Positions 45,813 to 57,292 of a DNA stretch of 64,000 nt are shown in pieces. A program made the position numbers and the translations under genes. Position 1 is the stretch's first letter. Every line of letters begins with the position of its first letter. This stretch comes from Devosia limi DSM 17137 (GTDB lineage Bacteria > Pseudomonadota > Alphaproteobacteria > Rhizobiales > Devosiaceae): assembly GCF_900128975.1 (NCBI RefSeq), contig NZ_FQVC01000003.1:248001-312000 (forward strand). Reading direction: 5' to 3'. The notes beneath the pieces are model-generated. The model was not told where the DNA came from. It saw only the letters and a program-made list of their open reading frames with translations, and made no database searches.

Positions 45813-46796
45813 TCACCCAATCCATCCACCCAGCTCATCCTCGATATGGATGAGGATAATCTCGTCGAAACTCGTCTCCCCGACGAACCCCAACCGCCTC
45901 GCCCGCTCCGCCTCGAACGCCTGCGGCCACCCCGCGACAATCCCGGCAGTCGTCGCATCCGGCACCCGCTTGATCCGCGCGACCGCATCGCGCCCGGCTA
46001 CCCGCTCCAGTGCCGCGATCTGCTCGCCCACTGTTGCCGCCAGTCCCGGCATGGTCAGGTTGCGCTGATTGCCCAGCAGCGCCGTGTCCATCGCCGCCGC
46101 ATGCAGCAGGAAGCCCACGGCCGCCCGCGGGCTGGCAAACCAGTGGCGCACGCTTTCGGCCACCGGCAACTCCGCTTCCTGCCCCGATAGCGGCTCGCGA
46201 ATGATCCCCGAGAAAAACCCCGATGCCGCCTTGTTGGGCTTGCCCGGCCGCACCGCGATGGTCGGCAGCCTGATCCCCACACCATCGAAAAGCCCGCGTC
46301 GCGAATAGTCCGCCAGCAATAGCTCGCAAATCGCCTTCTGCGTCCCATAGCTGGTTAACGGCGTCTGCTCATGGCTATCCCCGATCACCGCCGGCAGCGG
46401 CTCGCCAAACACCGCGATCGAGGATGTGAACACCACGCGCGGACAATAGGACTGCACCTCCCCGGCATGCCGGATCGCCTCGAACAACAGCCGCGTGCCA
46501 TCGAGATTGATCCGATAGCCCTTCTCGAAATTGGCCTCTGCCTCTGCCGAAACCACCGCCGCCAGATGAAAGATCAGCTCCGGCTGATCGGCCAATAGCG
46601 TCTCGGCACTCCCCGGCCGCGACAGGTCCGCGGCCACGCATTTGACCGCCATGCCCGTCACCGGCGGGTCCGGCTCCTGCAGATCGGCCAGCGTCAGCCC
46701 GCTGATCGGCACGCCCCCAACCGCGCCGTCCCGCACCAGCGCCGCCACCAGCTTGCGCCCCACCATGCCGGCAGCCCCAATAACCAGAACATTCAT
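45813..46796 (-). CDS. denD: NAD-dependent epimerase/dehydratase family, DenD-like (D-erythronate dehydrogenase)
   Basis: A 327-residue extended short-chain dehydrogenase: Rossmann motif GAAGMVG (about 7-13), HLAAVVSAEAEANFEKGYR, the Ser in FTSSIAVFG and the catalytic YGTQK. The combination with RLPTIAVRPGKPNKAAS and a WFASPRAAV segment resembles D-erythronate dehydrogenase, which oxidises a C4 sugar acid. No matching kinase or isomerase genes are adjacent, so the exact substrate is uncertain. Start 46796 (MNVLVIGAAG) is firm; the longer upstream frame belongs to antisense sequence. Confidence 0.82.
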   Translation of the reverse strand: MNVLVIGAAGMVGRKLVAALVRDGAVGGVPISGLTLADLQEPDPPVTGMAVKCVAADLSRPGSAETLLADQPELIFHLAAVVSAEAEANFEKGYRINLDGTRLLFEAIRHAGEVQSYCPRVVFTSSIAVFGEPLPAVIGDSHEQTPLTSYGTQKAICELLLADYSRRGLFDGVGIRLPTIAVRPGKPNKAASGFFSGIIREPLSGQEAELPVAESVRHWFASPRAAVGFLLHAAAMDTALLGNQRNLTMPGLAATVGEQIAALERVAGRDAVARIKRVPDATTAGIVAGWPQAFEAERARRLGFVGETSFDEIILIHIEDELGGWIG

Positions 46797-46860
46797 GCCT
46801 GCTCCTCCAGGCCCCAAGCAGTGCATTGCCCGACCGAGCTGTCCACCCCGAACAACAAAA

Positions 46861-46885
46861 AACCGGCGCCCATTGGACGCCGGTT
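46861..46885 (-). terminator. Terminator of the outer-membrane protein gene
   Basis: On the - strand stem AACCGGCG/CGCCGGTT with a nine-base loop followed by TTTTGTTGTT, 26 bases past the stop of the gene at 46912. Confidence 0.85.
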
Positions 46886-46911
46886 GAATGCTCTTGCGAT
46901 GCGGGGGCCGC

Positions 46912-47652
46912 TTAGTTGAAGCGGTAACGCACCGTGCCGCGCACTTCATGCACCAGCACATTGTCGATATTGTAGGGTACGGTCGTGCCGGGGTTGCTGA
47001 GCTGGTTGATATAGAGCCCGCGATAGCCGAGATCGGCAACCACAGCGCCAAAATCATAGCCAACGCCGGCCATCGCCGCAGCGGCGAAGCTGGTATTGGT
47101 CGACCAGATATCGGACGGCGCGCCAGCCGGGCTGGTGGTGGTGAAATTGTTGAAGGCCACACCGGCGCCCGCGCCGACATAACCGAACATGCCGCCGCCG
47201 GCACCATAGCCGTCCCCGCCAATGCCGAAATCGTAATAGGCGTTGGCTAGCGCCACGGTCGAGCGCAGCAGCAGCTTGTGGACGCCCGGGGACAGAACCG
47301 GCGCAGCGGAGGCGGGGATGGTCGCCTGCACACCTTCATTGCTCAGATAGTCGACGGTCACGTCGAAGCGCAGGCCGGTCCCGGTTTCATAACCAAAGCC
47401 GGTACCAAACGAATAGCCATAGCCATAGCCATCGGTCGCAAAGGACGGTGGCACTACGGAGGGATGCGTCACTTCCTTGGCCCAGGCCAGGTTCACCGCG
47501 CCACTGCCGCGCAGATAGAAGGAGCCGGTATAGCCGTAGTCCACATCCGGAACATCAATGACAGGGGGATAAAAAGGCATGTCGGCGGCAAATGCCGCAC
47601 CAGTAGGAACGGCGGCTCCTGCCACCAGAATCGCAGCGATCAGCTTGCGCAT
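46912..47652 (-). CDS. Outer-membrane beta-barrel protein (OmpA-like/Omp25-31 type)
   Basis: A 246-residue exported protein, signal peptide about 1-22 (ends AFA before ADMPFY). The mature part is Gly/Tyr/aromatic-rich with alternating patterns and an end in VRYRFN, with a C-terminal Phe next to Asn as in small barrels. It begins YTGSFYLRGSGAVNLAWAKE, as in the Omp25/31 family. Start 47652 is chosen for the clean signal peptide. A perfect CtrA-type box lies 61 bases upstream, and a strong terminator follows. Function is structural or adhesive by analogy; not demonstrated. Confidence 0.85.
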   Translation of the reverse strand: MRKLIAAILVAGAAVPTGAAFAADMPFYPPVIDVPDVDYGYTGSFYLRGSGAVNLAWAKEVTHPSVVPPSFATDGYGYGYSFGTGFGYETGTGLRFDVTVDYLSNEGVQATIPASAAPVLSPGVHKLLLRSTVALANAYYDFGIGGDGYGAGGGMFGYVGAGAGVAFNNFTTTSPAGAPSDIWSTNTSFAAAAMAGVGYDFGAVVADLGYRGLYINQLSNPGTTVPYNIDNVLVHEVRGTVRYRFN

Positions 47653-47712
47653 AATGAGTCCTCGGAATTGCCACGACACCAGTCGATTGATGGCCAATAT
47701 CGGGCAATTTTC

Positions 47713-47728
47713 TTAAATCTCACTTAAC
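47713..47728. promoter_or_regulatory. CtrA-type binding site upstream of outer-membrane protein gene
   Basis: TTAA-ATCTCAC-TTAAC, a perfect match to the full CtrA consensus TTAA-N7-TTAAC, placed about 60 bases before the start codon of the gene at 46912-47652. A second TTAACC copy follows at 47737 with the same TTAACCCTA core. Confidence 0.6.
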
Positions 47729-47836
47729 CCTACGACTTAACCCTAACCCCAGCATAACGACAGTATTCGACGCCACCCGCACAACCCCAACTACCCCCGA
47801 CTTGCGACACCTAAATCTCTTTCGCCCATCAACAAA

Positions 47837-47867
47837 AAGGCCGCAGCGCAAATCGCACTGCGGCCTT
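47837..47867 (-). terminator. Terminator of the glmM operon
   Basis: Stem AAGGCCGCAG/CTGCGGCCTT with an 11-base loop, followed on the - strand by TTTTTGTTG. It lies 27 bases past the glmM stop. Confidence 0.9.
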
Positions 47868-47893
47868 CGATGTCTTGGCGTTTATTAAGAGCG

Positions 47894-49240
47894 TCAGGCG
47901 ATTTCGCGGATCGCAGCTTCGATCTGGGTGACCACGGTGTTGACCAGCGCGGCGTCATCCGCCTCGCCCATCACCCGGATCACCGGCTCGGTGCCGCTCT
48001 CGCGGATCACCAGCCGCCCGCCGGTGCCCAGCATGGCCTGGCCATCGGCAATCGCCTGGATCACCTGCTTGTGCTGCAGTGGCTTACCGGACTTGAACTT
48101 CACGCTGCGCAGCAGCTGCGGCACCTTTTCAAAGCGGGCGCAGATTTCCGAAATCGAACGTTCGTCCTGCTTCAGCACCGCCAGCAATTGCAGCGCTGCC
48201 ACGAGGCCATCCCCCGTGGTGGTGAAGTCGGAGAGGATGATGTGGCCCGATTGCTCGCCGCCGACATTGAAGCCCTTGGACCGCATGGCTTCGAGCACGT
48301 ATCGGTCACCCACCTGGGTGCGCTCCAGCGTCAACCCGATAGAGCCGAGATAGCGCTCCAGCCCCAGATTGCTCATGATGGTCGCGACGATGCCGCCACC
48401 GACCAGCATTTCGCGCTGCATCCAGCTCTGGGCGATGACCGCCATGAACTGATCGCCATCGATCACCTGGCCGTTTTCATCGACGATGATCACGCGATCG
48501 GCGTCGCCATCCAGCGCAATGCCGATATCGGCGCGGGTTTCGCGCACCTTGGCGGCAACGGCCTCCGGCGCCGTCGATCCGACCTTGTGGTTGATATTGA
48601 AGCCATCGGGCTCATTGCCGATGGTGATGACCTCCGCGCCCAGCTCCCACAGGGCCACCGGGGCTACCTTGTAGGCGGCGCCATTGGCGCAGTCGAGCAC
48701 CACGCGCAGCCCCGAGAGGTCGATATTGCGCGGCAGGGTGCGCTTGGCATATTCGATATAGCGCGTCCGCGCTTCCTCGTCGCGGTGGGCGCGACCAATG
48801 TCACGGCCATGCGCCAGGAACCCGCTCATGTCGCCATCGATCATGCGCTCGATTTCAAGCTCGATCTCGTCGCTCAGCTTGTAGCCATCCGGACGGAACA
48901 GCTTGATGCCATTGTCCTCGAACGGATTGTGCGAGGCTGAAATCATCACGCCGAGATCGGCGCGCAGCGAGCGCGTCAGCATGGCAACGGCCGGCGTCGG
49001 CATCGGCCCGAGCAGATACACATCCATGCCCACGGCGGTGAAACCGGCGGTCAGGGCCTGTTCGATCATATAGCCGGAGCGCCGCGTATCCTTGCCGATG
49101 ACCACGCGGTTGCGGTGATCGCCGCGCACAAATTTCTGTCCCGCCGCCATACCCACGCGCAGGGCCAGATCCGGCGTCAGCTTGGAGCCATTGGCCAGGC
49201 CGCGAATACCGTCCGTGCCGAAATATTTTCTTGCCATCAT
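47894..49240 (-). CDS. glmM: Phosphoglucosamine mutase
   Basis: Converts glucosamine-6-phosphate to glucosamine-1-phosphate for peptidoglycan and lipopolysaccharide precursors. The 448-residue protein has the phosphoserine loop [14 protein letters not shown] (Ser103), the metal loop DGDADR and the sugar-binding GEQSGHII. It starts [14 protein letters not shown], with the usual length. It is the last gene of the leftward tol/ftsH block, 126 bases after ftsH with a hairpin between. Confidence 0.97.
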   Translation of the reverse strand: MMARKYFGTDGIRGLANGSKLTPDLALRVGMAAGQKFVRGDHRNRVVIGKDTRRSGYMIEQALTAGFTAVGMDVYLLGPMPTPAVAMLTRSLRADLGVMISASHNPFEDNGIKLFRPDGYKLSDEIELEIERMIDGDMSGFLAHGRDIGRAHRDEEARTRYIEYAKRTLPRNIDLSGLRVVLDCANGAAYKVAPVALWELGAEVITIGNEPDGFNINHKVGSTAPEAVAAKVRETRADIGIALDGDADRVIIVDENGQVIDGDQFMAVIAQSWMQREMLVGGGIVATIMSNLGLERYLGSIGLTLERTQVGDRYVLEAMRSKGFNVGGEQSGHIILSDFTTTGDGLVAALQLLAVLKQDERSISEICARFEKVPQLLRSVKFKSGKPLQHKQVIQAIADGQAMLGTGGRLVIRESGTEPVIRVMGEADDAALVNTVVTQIEAAIREIA

Positions 49241-49324
49241 CCGCCTCTGTTTTACCCGGCTGGCGTCTGGTCAGTCGGCTGCAAGCATGTATTGGCGCGC
49301 AATATCGTAAAAACGCGTCAAAAA

Positions 49325-49348
49325 AAAGGGGCGCCGTGGCACCCCTTT
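49325..49348 (-). terminator. Hairpin with T-run between ftsH and glmM
   Basis: On the - strand stem AAAGGGG..CCCCTTT with an imperfect inner part, followed by a run of eight T. It lies 18 bases past the ftsH stop, so glmM probably also has its own promoter in the short gap. Confidence 0.75.
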
Positions 49349-49366
49349 CCAATTCGGTGGACGACC

Positions 49367-51295
<1,929 letters not shown>

Positions 51296-51525
51296 ATATC
51301 CTGTCCCGGATGGCTGGCGCGCGGGAGGGCCAGCAGTAGAGCCGAATGTATGTCCGGCATTAGGGCGTTACAAGGGCATGACCTGCGGTCCTTTTGACGC
51401 CCCGTCCAGTCATTTTGTCGACAATGGGTTAATACGCCATCACGAGCCCGTCGTTCCACGCAAAAGTAGCGGCTAGCGGGACGCCCCCAGCCCCGGCAAG
51501 GTCTGCCGCCATTGCAGCCCAAGCC

Positions 51526-52800
51526 CTAGTCGATCAGCAATTGCACGACAATCCGGTCATCGAATGTCCAGCCCCCGAGCGACAGCACGCCCCCGGCCGC
51601 ATCGCGCACAATCGGTGCGGTGCGGATTGCCTCGGCCGGAGCCGTCACCTTGAAGCCCAGAAACTCCTGCAATCGGTGGCGCGGCAGATAATCGGCCACC
51701 CCGGCAGTCAGCCCGAGATCGTCCGAATTGTTGATGATCAGAAAGCGTTCATCCCACACCAATTGCGAGCGTGGCGGCACCACGACATCACTGGGCAGTG
51801 CCCGCCCCGGCTCGCGCGCCACGATGATGGTGCCCTCATGGGTCCGCACCACGCAGCCCAGCACGGTGACGCCCTTGCCTACAGCGTCGCCATAGAGCGC
51901 CTGTTGCAGGCGTTCCACCTGTCCCAGCGCCCGCGGCTTCTGCCGCCCGCCGACGATCTTGAGCACCCGCCCCAGGAGCCGCACAGCCACAGCCGGACTG
52001 AGATCTGCGAAAGCCGCCAGTTCCAGCCGCGCCGAGCCAAAGCCGTCGAGCCCGACCAGCGCGGTGAACTGCTCGTCGGCGACCCGGGCAATGGCCATAT
52101 CGGCCTCTCCCATACGCTGGGCGAAACGCGCCAGCGTTTCGGCATCCAGCCCCAGCGCGGCCAGTTGCGGCAGCGCCCGGCGCCAGCGCACCCGCTCATA
52201 ATGTTCGTCATGATTGGATGGGTCCTGCGCCGGCACCAGGCCTTCCGCCTTGACCAGTGCCTGCAGATCCTCCGGCGCCACGCTCAGCAGCGGGCGATAG
52301 ACCCGCACGCCCTCGACAGTGGCGACCGGCGCCATGCCCTTCAGCCCCTCGATGCCGCTGCCATGGGCCAGCCGCATCAGCAGCGTCTCGGCCTGGTCAT
52401 TGCGGTGATGGGCGGTGAGCAGCACGGGCACGCCATCCGCCGCCATCGCCGCCCCCATCAGCCGGTAGCGCGCCACCCGCGCCGCTTCCTGCACGCCTGT
52501 CTTGGGCTTGTTGCCTTCCCACCGCAGCCCAGTCGCCGCGATACCCAATGATCTGGCTGCCGCCAGCACCATCGCAACCTCGCCGGCCGCATCCGCCCGC
52601 AAGCCATGGTCCACGGAATAGACGTGCAAGCTCGGTCGCCCCGGCGCGGCACGCGCCCAGTCATGGGCCAGCAGCATCAGCGCCAGGCTGTCGGCGCCGC
52701 CAGACACGGCAAGGCCGATCGCGGGGTAAGCCGCGACCGGCGCAAACAGGCCATCTCGCTCGGCAGGATCATCCAGACGTGGTGTCACGCTGGCGGACAC
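51526..52800 (-). CDS. tilS: tRNA(Ile)-lysidine synthetase
   Basis: Modifies the wobble C of tRNA-Ile(CAU) to lysidine so that it reads AUA. The PP-loop motif AVSGGADSLALML (about 32-44) binds ATP, and AHHRNDQAETLLMRLAHGSG is the second family block, around residue 130. The 424-residue length is normal. The ATG at 52800 overlaps the upstream cpoB stop by 16 bases, so the two are coupled. A nearby later start is possible but would not alter the PP-loop. Confidence 0.93.
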   Translation of the reverse strand: MSASVTPRLDDPAERDGLFAPVAAYPAIGLAVSGGADSLALMLLAHDWARAAPGRPSLHVYSVDHGLRADAAGEVAMVLAAARSLGIAATGLRWEGNKPKTGVQEAARVARYRLMGAAMAADGVPVLLTAHHRNDQAETLLMRLAHGSGIEGLKGMAPVATVEGVRVYRPLLSVAPEDLQALVKAEGLVPAQDPSNHDEHYERVRWRRALPQLAALGLDAETLARFAQRMGEADMAIARVADEQFTALVGLDGFGSARLELAAFADLSPAVAVRLLGRVLKIVGGRQKPRALGQVERLQQALYGDAVGKGVTVLGCVVRTHEGTIIVAREPGRALPSDVVVPPRSQLVWDERFLIINNSDDLGLTAGVADYLPRHRLQEFLGFKVTAPAEAIRTAPIVRDAAGGVLSLGGWTFDDRIVVQLLID

Positions 52801-53834
52801 TCCGCCTTGGCCTTTTCGCCGGCAAGTTGCGCCAGGAAGTCCGGCGTCAGCGTCGTATAGCGCTTGTCGATCTCCGAGAATGTCCGGCAGGCGGTCTCCC
52901 GCTCCCCGGCCCCGGAAATCGACATCCCGAGCTTGAGCAGCAATTCAGGCGCTTTGGGGCTGTCGGGCGCCTTCTGGAAGGCATTGAGCAATACTTCGGC
53001 GGCTTCGTCATAGGCCGCGCGTCGGATCAGCACCTCGCCCAGCAGGTTAGCTGCATCAGGCATCTGCGCATTATCGGGATACAGCCCCAGGAACTGGCGC
53101 AACTGGTCCTCGGCAAAGCCATATTCGTTCCGGCTCATGGCCTCGGCTGCCGCGGCAAACTGCGCATCGGCATCGGGATTGCCGCTGGGCTTCTGGTTGG
53201 GATCAAAGCTCAGGTCGAGCGGCTCGCCAGTGCCCAGCGCCGCGCCGGCAACGCCACCGCCAGTGCCGATCAATGGATCGCTCGAAGCGCCCACCGCGTC
53301 GCCCGGCGTCGTGCTGCCGTCGGTGAAGGTGGGATCGAACTCGGCTTCACCGGGCAAGGGACGAACACCCTGCTCGGGAATCTGGGTCGGAGCGGCGGCT
53401 TCCATGTCCTGCGGCAACGCCTCGGGCTGCGTCACGCCGCCCGGTTGGGTTGCCGCATCAGTTTTTCCCCCAGCACCGCCTTCCAGTGCCTGGAAACGGA
53501 ACTCGTTGTCTTCCGTCATGCGTTCGATCAGCGTCTGCATCTGCGTCAGCTGGAACGTCAGTCCATCCATCTGTCCGTTGAGGGTGCGGATCTGCTCTTC
53601 CAGCTGCTGGATGCGCACCATCAGCTGGGCGGCATCCTGCCCCTGGGCGACATGGATACGATCGGGCGTTGCATCGCTCATCACCGCGCCGAGCGCGGCG
53701 GGTGGCAGCATCTGGCCGGCGGCCATCGCCGCACCTGGGCTTGCCACCCCAAGCAGCAGCGCCGCTGCCAGGGCAGCCGGCATGCGCCCGGTCATTCTAC
53801 TGGTCGTCAATTTCAACTTTGAGCCTCCGTCCAT
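52785..53834 (-). CDS. cpoB: Cell division coordinator CpoB (YbgF, Tol-Pal associated)
   Basis: A 349-residue periplasmic protein that links peptidoglycan synthesis with Tol-Pal constriction. A signal peptide (ends AMA) is followed by a short coiled coil (about 65-110, QLMVRIQQLEEQIRTLNGQM), a Pro/Gly/Asp-rich linker and TPR repeats (about 215-345) with FDPNQKPSGNPDADAQFAAA and YGFAEDQLRQFL. It lies after pal and before tilS, the classical location. The first Met (53834) or Met14 (53795) may be used; both keep the signal peptide. Confidence 0.9.
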   Translation of the reverse strand: MDGGSKLKLTTSRMTGRMPAALAAALLLGVASPGAAMAAGQMLPPAALGAVMSDATPDRIHVAQGQDAAQLMVRIQQLEEQIRTLNGQMDGLTFQLTQMQTLIERMTEDNEFRFQALEGGAGGKTDAATQPGGVTQPEALPQDMEAAAPTQIPEQGVRPLPGEAEFDPTFTDGSTTPGDAVGASSDPLIGTGGGVAGAALGTGEPLDLSFDPNQKPSGNPDADAQFAAAAEAMSRNEYGFAEDQLRQFLGLYPDNAQMPDAANLLGEVLIRRAAYDEAAEVLLNAFQKAPDSPKAPELLLKLGMSISGAGERETACRTFSEIDKRYTTLTPDFLAQLAGEKAKAECPPA

Positions 53835-53902
53835 ACCGCATCACTCGCGGGCACCATGGTCATTGAAGAGCAGCGAATAAAGCCAAATTTTGGTCAAAAG
53901 AA

Positions 53903-53935
53903 AGCGCCGGGGCCAATTACATGGCTCCCGGCGCT
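53903..53935 (-). terminator. Terminator after pal
   Basis: On the - strand stem AGCGCCGGGAGCC/GGCCCCGGCGCT followed by TTCTTTTGACC, 57 bases past the pal stop and before cpoB. It may attenuate read-through into cpoB-tilS. Confidence 0.75.
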
Positions 53936-53991
53936 CTTGCCTCCAGTTTGCACTGGATCGATAGGCTTTCCGTTGGGGAAAGCCGCTATAG

Positions 53992-54486
53992 CTACTGCAC
54001 GACCGTCACGGCCCGGCGGTTCTGGCTCCAGCACGAAATGTCGTTGCAGATCGCAACCGGACGCTCCTTGCCGAACGACTTGGAGCTGATGCGCTGGGCA
54101 TTGACGCCGCGCGACACCAGGTAGTTCACCACGATGGAAGCACGGCGCGCGCCCAGGGCGATATTGTATTCGCGGGTACCGCGCTCGTCGGCATGGCCTT
54201 CGATCATGATGCGGTAATTGCCATACTGGTTGAGCCAGGCGGCCTGCTTGTCGAGGGTCGCCGAAGCTTCGGCGGTCAGCGAGGACGAATCGGTCTCGAA
54301 GAACACGCGGTCACCGACCGACACCAGGAATTCCTGCTGGCTCCCTGGAGCACCGCCACCGGGTCCGAGATTACCAACGCCGGTTGGCATGGTGTTGGGC
54401 GTGCGCGAACACGCCGCGATGGCGACGACGAAAAGCAGCATTGCGGCGGCGCGCAGCGCAGTACTGATGGGTGCGGTGATGGCCAC
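53992..54486 (-). CDS. pal: Peptidoglycan-associated lipoprotein
   Basis: Outer-membrane lipoprotein that binds peptidoglycan and TolB. The GTG start at 54486 follows a CAGGAGCCTCCA ribosome site and gives a signal peptide with a lipobox-like VAIAAC. The mature part carries the OmpA-type domain (about 60-164): FFETDSSSLTAEASATLDKQ, IEGHADERGTREYNIALG and GKERPVA. The 164-residue length is normal. A longer frame upstream is rejected because it lacks the lipobox and ribosome site. It is followed by cpoB. Confidence 0.93.
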   Translation of the reverse strand: MAITAPISTALRAAAMLLFVVAIAACSRTPNTMPTGVGNLGPGGGAPGSQQEFLVSVGDRVFFETDSSSLTAEASATLDKQAAWLNQYGNYRIMIEGHADERGTREYNIALGARRASIVVNYLVSRGVNAQRISSKSFGKERPVAICNDISCWSQNRRAVTVVQ

Positions 54487-54788
54487 TGGAGGCTCCTGAA
54501 AGGCAACAATCTTAATCACGGCATTTACCGCGCTTAATCTTAAGGCCGGGTTTTCTGATATGGTTAATTGTCGCCGATAGCGGCGCGAATGTGGCGGGAA
54601 TCCGGGCTTTTCTGTGATGATGCAGAATAGCCACAAGGCGGGGCACGATCACGTTAAGGTTAAGTGCGACAACCGTTTAGCCGCCACGACCACTGCGCCA
54701 ATCATCCCCACCCGAGCCTCGCCCTCGGGCTTGTCCCGAGGGCGCGTGGCAGTGGTCCAATGTGACGAAAACCCCAAGGGGTGCCCGC
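54487..54788. other. Gap between tolB and pal with a strong hairpin
   Basis: About 300 bases without a gene. A perfect 10-bp inverted repeat CGCCCTCGGG/CCCGAGGGCG sits at 54720-54744 without a T-run. Nearer tolB a short stem ACCC/GGGT is followed by TTTTC. The AT-rich part at 54510-54660 probably holds a pal promoter. Confidence 0.5.
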
Positions 54789-56099
54789 TTACATCCGCAA
54801 GGGCGACCAGGCTGGATCGGAGGCATAGCTTTCAGTCGGAATGGTCTGCAGGTTGCGACCCCAGATATCGACGGTCTGCAGCTTGGGGCCGTCATTGCCG
54901 CCCGGATCCTGGAAGAACATGATGACGCGGCCATTGGGCGCCCAGGTCGGGCCTTCCGCGTGATAGCTCGAATAGAGCAGGCGCTCGCCTGACCCATCGG
55001 GCTTCATGATGCCAATATTGAACTGGCCACCCGACATGCGGGTAAAGGCGATCAGGTCGCCCTTGGGGGACCAGACCGGGGTCGAATAGATGCCCTGGCC
55101 AAAGCTGATGCGCTGCGCCTGCCCACCACTGGCGCCCATCATGTAGAGCTGGGGCGAACCGCCACGATCGCTTTCGAACACGATCCGGCTGCCATCGGGC
55201 GAATAGGACGGACCGGTATCGATAGCCGCGCCCGAGGTCAGCTGGGTCGGCTGGCCGCCGCCGACGCCAATCGAATAAATATTGGTGGCGCCGTTCTGCT
55301 CCACCGAGAACGCCACGCGCTGCCCATCGGGCGAAAAGCGTGGCGCAAAGGTCATCGCCCCGAGCGAAGCCAGCCGCTGTTGCTGGCCGGTCGAGAGCTG
55401 CAACAGGTAAACCTGCGGATTGCCCTCCTCGAAATTCATATAGGTGACCATGTCATTGTTCGGCGAGAACCGCGGCGTCAGCGCCAGGGTCCGCCCGTCG
55501 GTCAGGTACTGCACATTGGCGCCATCCTGATCCATGATGGCGAGGCGCTTGACGCGATTGGCCTTGGGGCCGCTTTCAGCCACATAGACCACGCGGGTAT
55601 CGAAATAACCGGACTCCCCGGCCAGCGATTCATAGATCGCGTCCGAGATGATGTGGGCGACGCGGCGCGAGCTGTTGGGATCGGTATTGTAGGACTTGCC
55701 GACGACCTGGGCGGCCTGCTGGGTATCCCAGACCCGCACCGACGAGGAAATTTGCCCGCCGCGCTCCACCGAGCCCATCACCAGCGCATCGACATTGGCG
55801 GTGCGCCAGGTGGCAAAGTCCGGGGTATTGTTGACGTCGCCCACCTGCACCGGCAGTGACGCCGGATCCAGCGGCAGGAACAGGCCCGAGCGGCGCAGAT
55901 TGGCGCGCACGATATCGGCAATTTCCTTGCCGAAGGTTGGATCCGACGAGGCGAAATTGGGAATGGCGATCGGCAGCGGCTGGAAATTGGCGCCCTCCAC
56001 CAGAATCTGCAGCTGTGCCATGGCCGTGTTGCTGGCCGCCAGGGCAGCGCCGCCGGCAAGTCCGAGTTTGATGGCGTTGCGCCGGGTTAGCAAAGTCAT
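54789..56099 (-). CDS. tolB: Tol-Pal system protein TolB
   Basis: Periplasmic beta-propeller that shuttles between TolA and Pal. The 436-residue protein has an N-terminal domain (about 30-160) and six WD40-like PD40 repeats, each with a motif such as [23 protein letters not shown] or [12 protein letters not shown]. The start at 56099 has a GGAG site six bases upstream. The signal segment reads [20 protein letters not shown] and ends AMA, resembling a twin-arginine signal. It is the fourth gene of the tolQRAB-pal order. Confidence 0.95.
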   Translation of the reverse strand: MTLLTRRNAIKLGLAGGAALAASNTAMAQLQILVEGANFQPLPIAIPNFASSDPTFGKEIADIVRANLRRSGLFLPLDPASLPVQVGDVNNTPDFATWRTANVDALVMGSVERGGQISSSVRVWDTQQAAQVVGKSYNTDPNSSRRVAHIISDAIYESLAGESGYFDTRVVYVAESGPKANRVKRLAIMDQDGANVQYLTDGRTLALTPRFSPNNDMVTYMNFEEGNPQVYLLQLSTGQQQRLASLGAMTFAPRFSPDGQRVAFSVEQNGATNIYSIGVGGGQPTQLTSGAAIDTGPSYSPDGSRIVFESDRGGSPQLYMMGASGGQAQRISFGQGIYSTPVWSPKGDLIAFTRMSGGQFNIGIMKPDGSGERLLYSSYHAEGPTWAPNGRVIMFFQDPGGNDGPKLQTVDIWGRNLQTIPTESYASDPAWSPLRM

Positions 56100-56169
56100 C
56101 TTTGTCTCCATCTCGTCATCCCAGCCTGAGCCAGGGGCCTGTTCATCCAATGCTGCGACCCAGGCCTAA

Positions 56170-57285
56170 TCAAGGCCTGAGGGTAATGTCGATCTGCTTC
56201 CACTCGTCATAGGCTTCGGCCTTGAGGCTGAACGGCGCGGCCTGCATCACGGCGCGCTGCGCAGCGCGCGCCATTGCTGCACCAACGGACGAGGCGTCCT
56301 GCTCCAGCACCTGCGGCGTCCCCACCAGCGTGCCATCCCGATTGAGATTGATCCGCAGCTTGACGCTCAACCCGCTATCGCTTTCGCTTGGCAACAGGTT
56401 CCAGAATTGCCTGATCTTGCCGGAAAGCCCATCGAGTTCGGACTGGCTGAGCCGCGCAGAGGTCCCGGTTGGCTTGCCCAGTGTCGGCGAGCCCCCCTGG
56501 CCCGTCGTCGCCCCGGTGGACTGATCGGTGTTGATTATGGCGGAAATATCATCGGCCAGCTTGGCATCGAGCTGGGTTGATGCCTGTTCCCGCCGCGCTT
56601 TCTCCGCCGCTTCAGCCGCCGCGAGCTTCTTTGCCTCTTCCTCGCGCTTGCGGCGCTCGGCTTCCGCGGCAGCAAACTGGGCACGCTTCTGCTCGAGATT
56701 GGCCGGGCGCGATGCCGGCTGCGGTGCAGGCGGCTGTGGCGCCGGCGTCGGCTCGGGCGTCGGTGCCGGACTTGGCACTGGCGTCGGTGTCGGCTCGGGA
56801 GCGGGCGTGGGCTCCGGTGTCGGTTCGGGCTCAGGCGCCGGGGTCGGTTCCGGCGTTGGCTCGGGCACCGGCTCGGGCACTGGTGCCGGGGCTGGCGTGG
56901 GCTCGGGCGTCGGCTCCGGTACGGGTTCGGGCTCCGGCTCTGGCGCTGGTTCGGGACGCGTGGCCGGGGTGGGTGCCGTATTGGTCACCGGGACCGGGGT
57001 CGGGCGCTCTGCCGGCTTGGGCTGGGCCTGGTCCTGTTCGGTATTGCCGGTCGGCTGCGCCAGCTCGGGCGGAACCTCTGACTCAACGGCAGACGGGGTC
57101 TGCGTCTCGACCACTTCGCTGTCGAGCGTGCCAACGCGGATATTGGAGAAATCTTCGATCGGCACCAGGTCCACCGCAATCGATTCGGACGCTGGCTCCA
57201 AAGGCTGCGTCATCCCCAGATTGATCAAACCTACGGTCAACACAACGATGTGAGCGAGTGCCGATACGGCGAGGCCGGTGCGCAT
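56170..57285 (-). CDS. tolA: TolA-like cell-envelope energy-transducing protein
   Basis: A 371-residue protein with one N-terminal span (about 5-25), a long Pro/Glu/Ala-rich linker with repeated EPTPEP units (about 85-190), a charged helical stretch (about 195-260; EAERRKREEEAKKLAAAEAA) and a C-terminal TonB-like domain with SVGAAMARAAQRAVMQAAPF. It transmits the TolQR force to TolB-Pal in the outer membrane. It lies 7 bases after the tolR stop and 70 bases before tolB, in the normal order. Confidence 0.93.
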   Translation of the reverse strand: MRTGLAVSALAHIVVLTVGLINLGMTQPLEPASESIAVDLVPIEDFSNIRVGTLDSEVVETQTPSAVESEVPPELAQPTGNTEQDQAQPKPAERPTPVPVTNTAPTPATRPEPAPEPEPEPVPEPTPEPTPAPAPVPEPVPEPTPEPTPAPEPEPTPEPTPAPEPTPTPVPSPAPTPEPTPAPQPPAPQPASRPANLEQKRAQFAAAEAERRKREEEAKKLAAAEAAEKARREQASTQLDAKLADDISAIINTDQSTGATTGQGGSPTLGKPTGTSARLSQSELDGLSGKIRQFWNLLPSESDSGLSVKLRINLNRDGTLVGTPQVLEQDASSVGAAMARAAQRAVMQAAPFSLKAEAYDEWKQIDITLRP

Positions 57286-57292
57286 CTGCGGG

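Noticed and set aside
56170..57285. Treating the EPTPEP-rich linker of TolA as a separate repeat locus
   Set aside because: It is an in-frame structural linker; the repetition is at the protein level and typical of TolA/TonB-type proteins.
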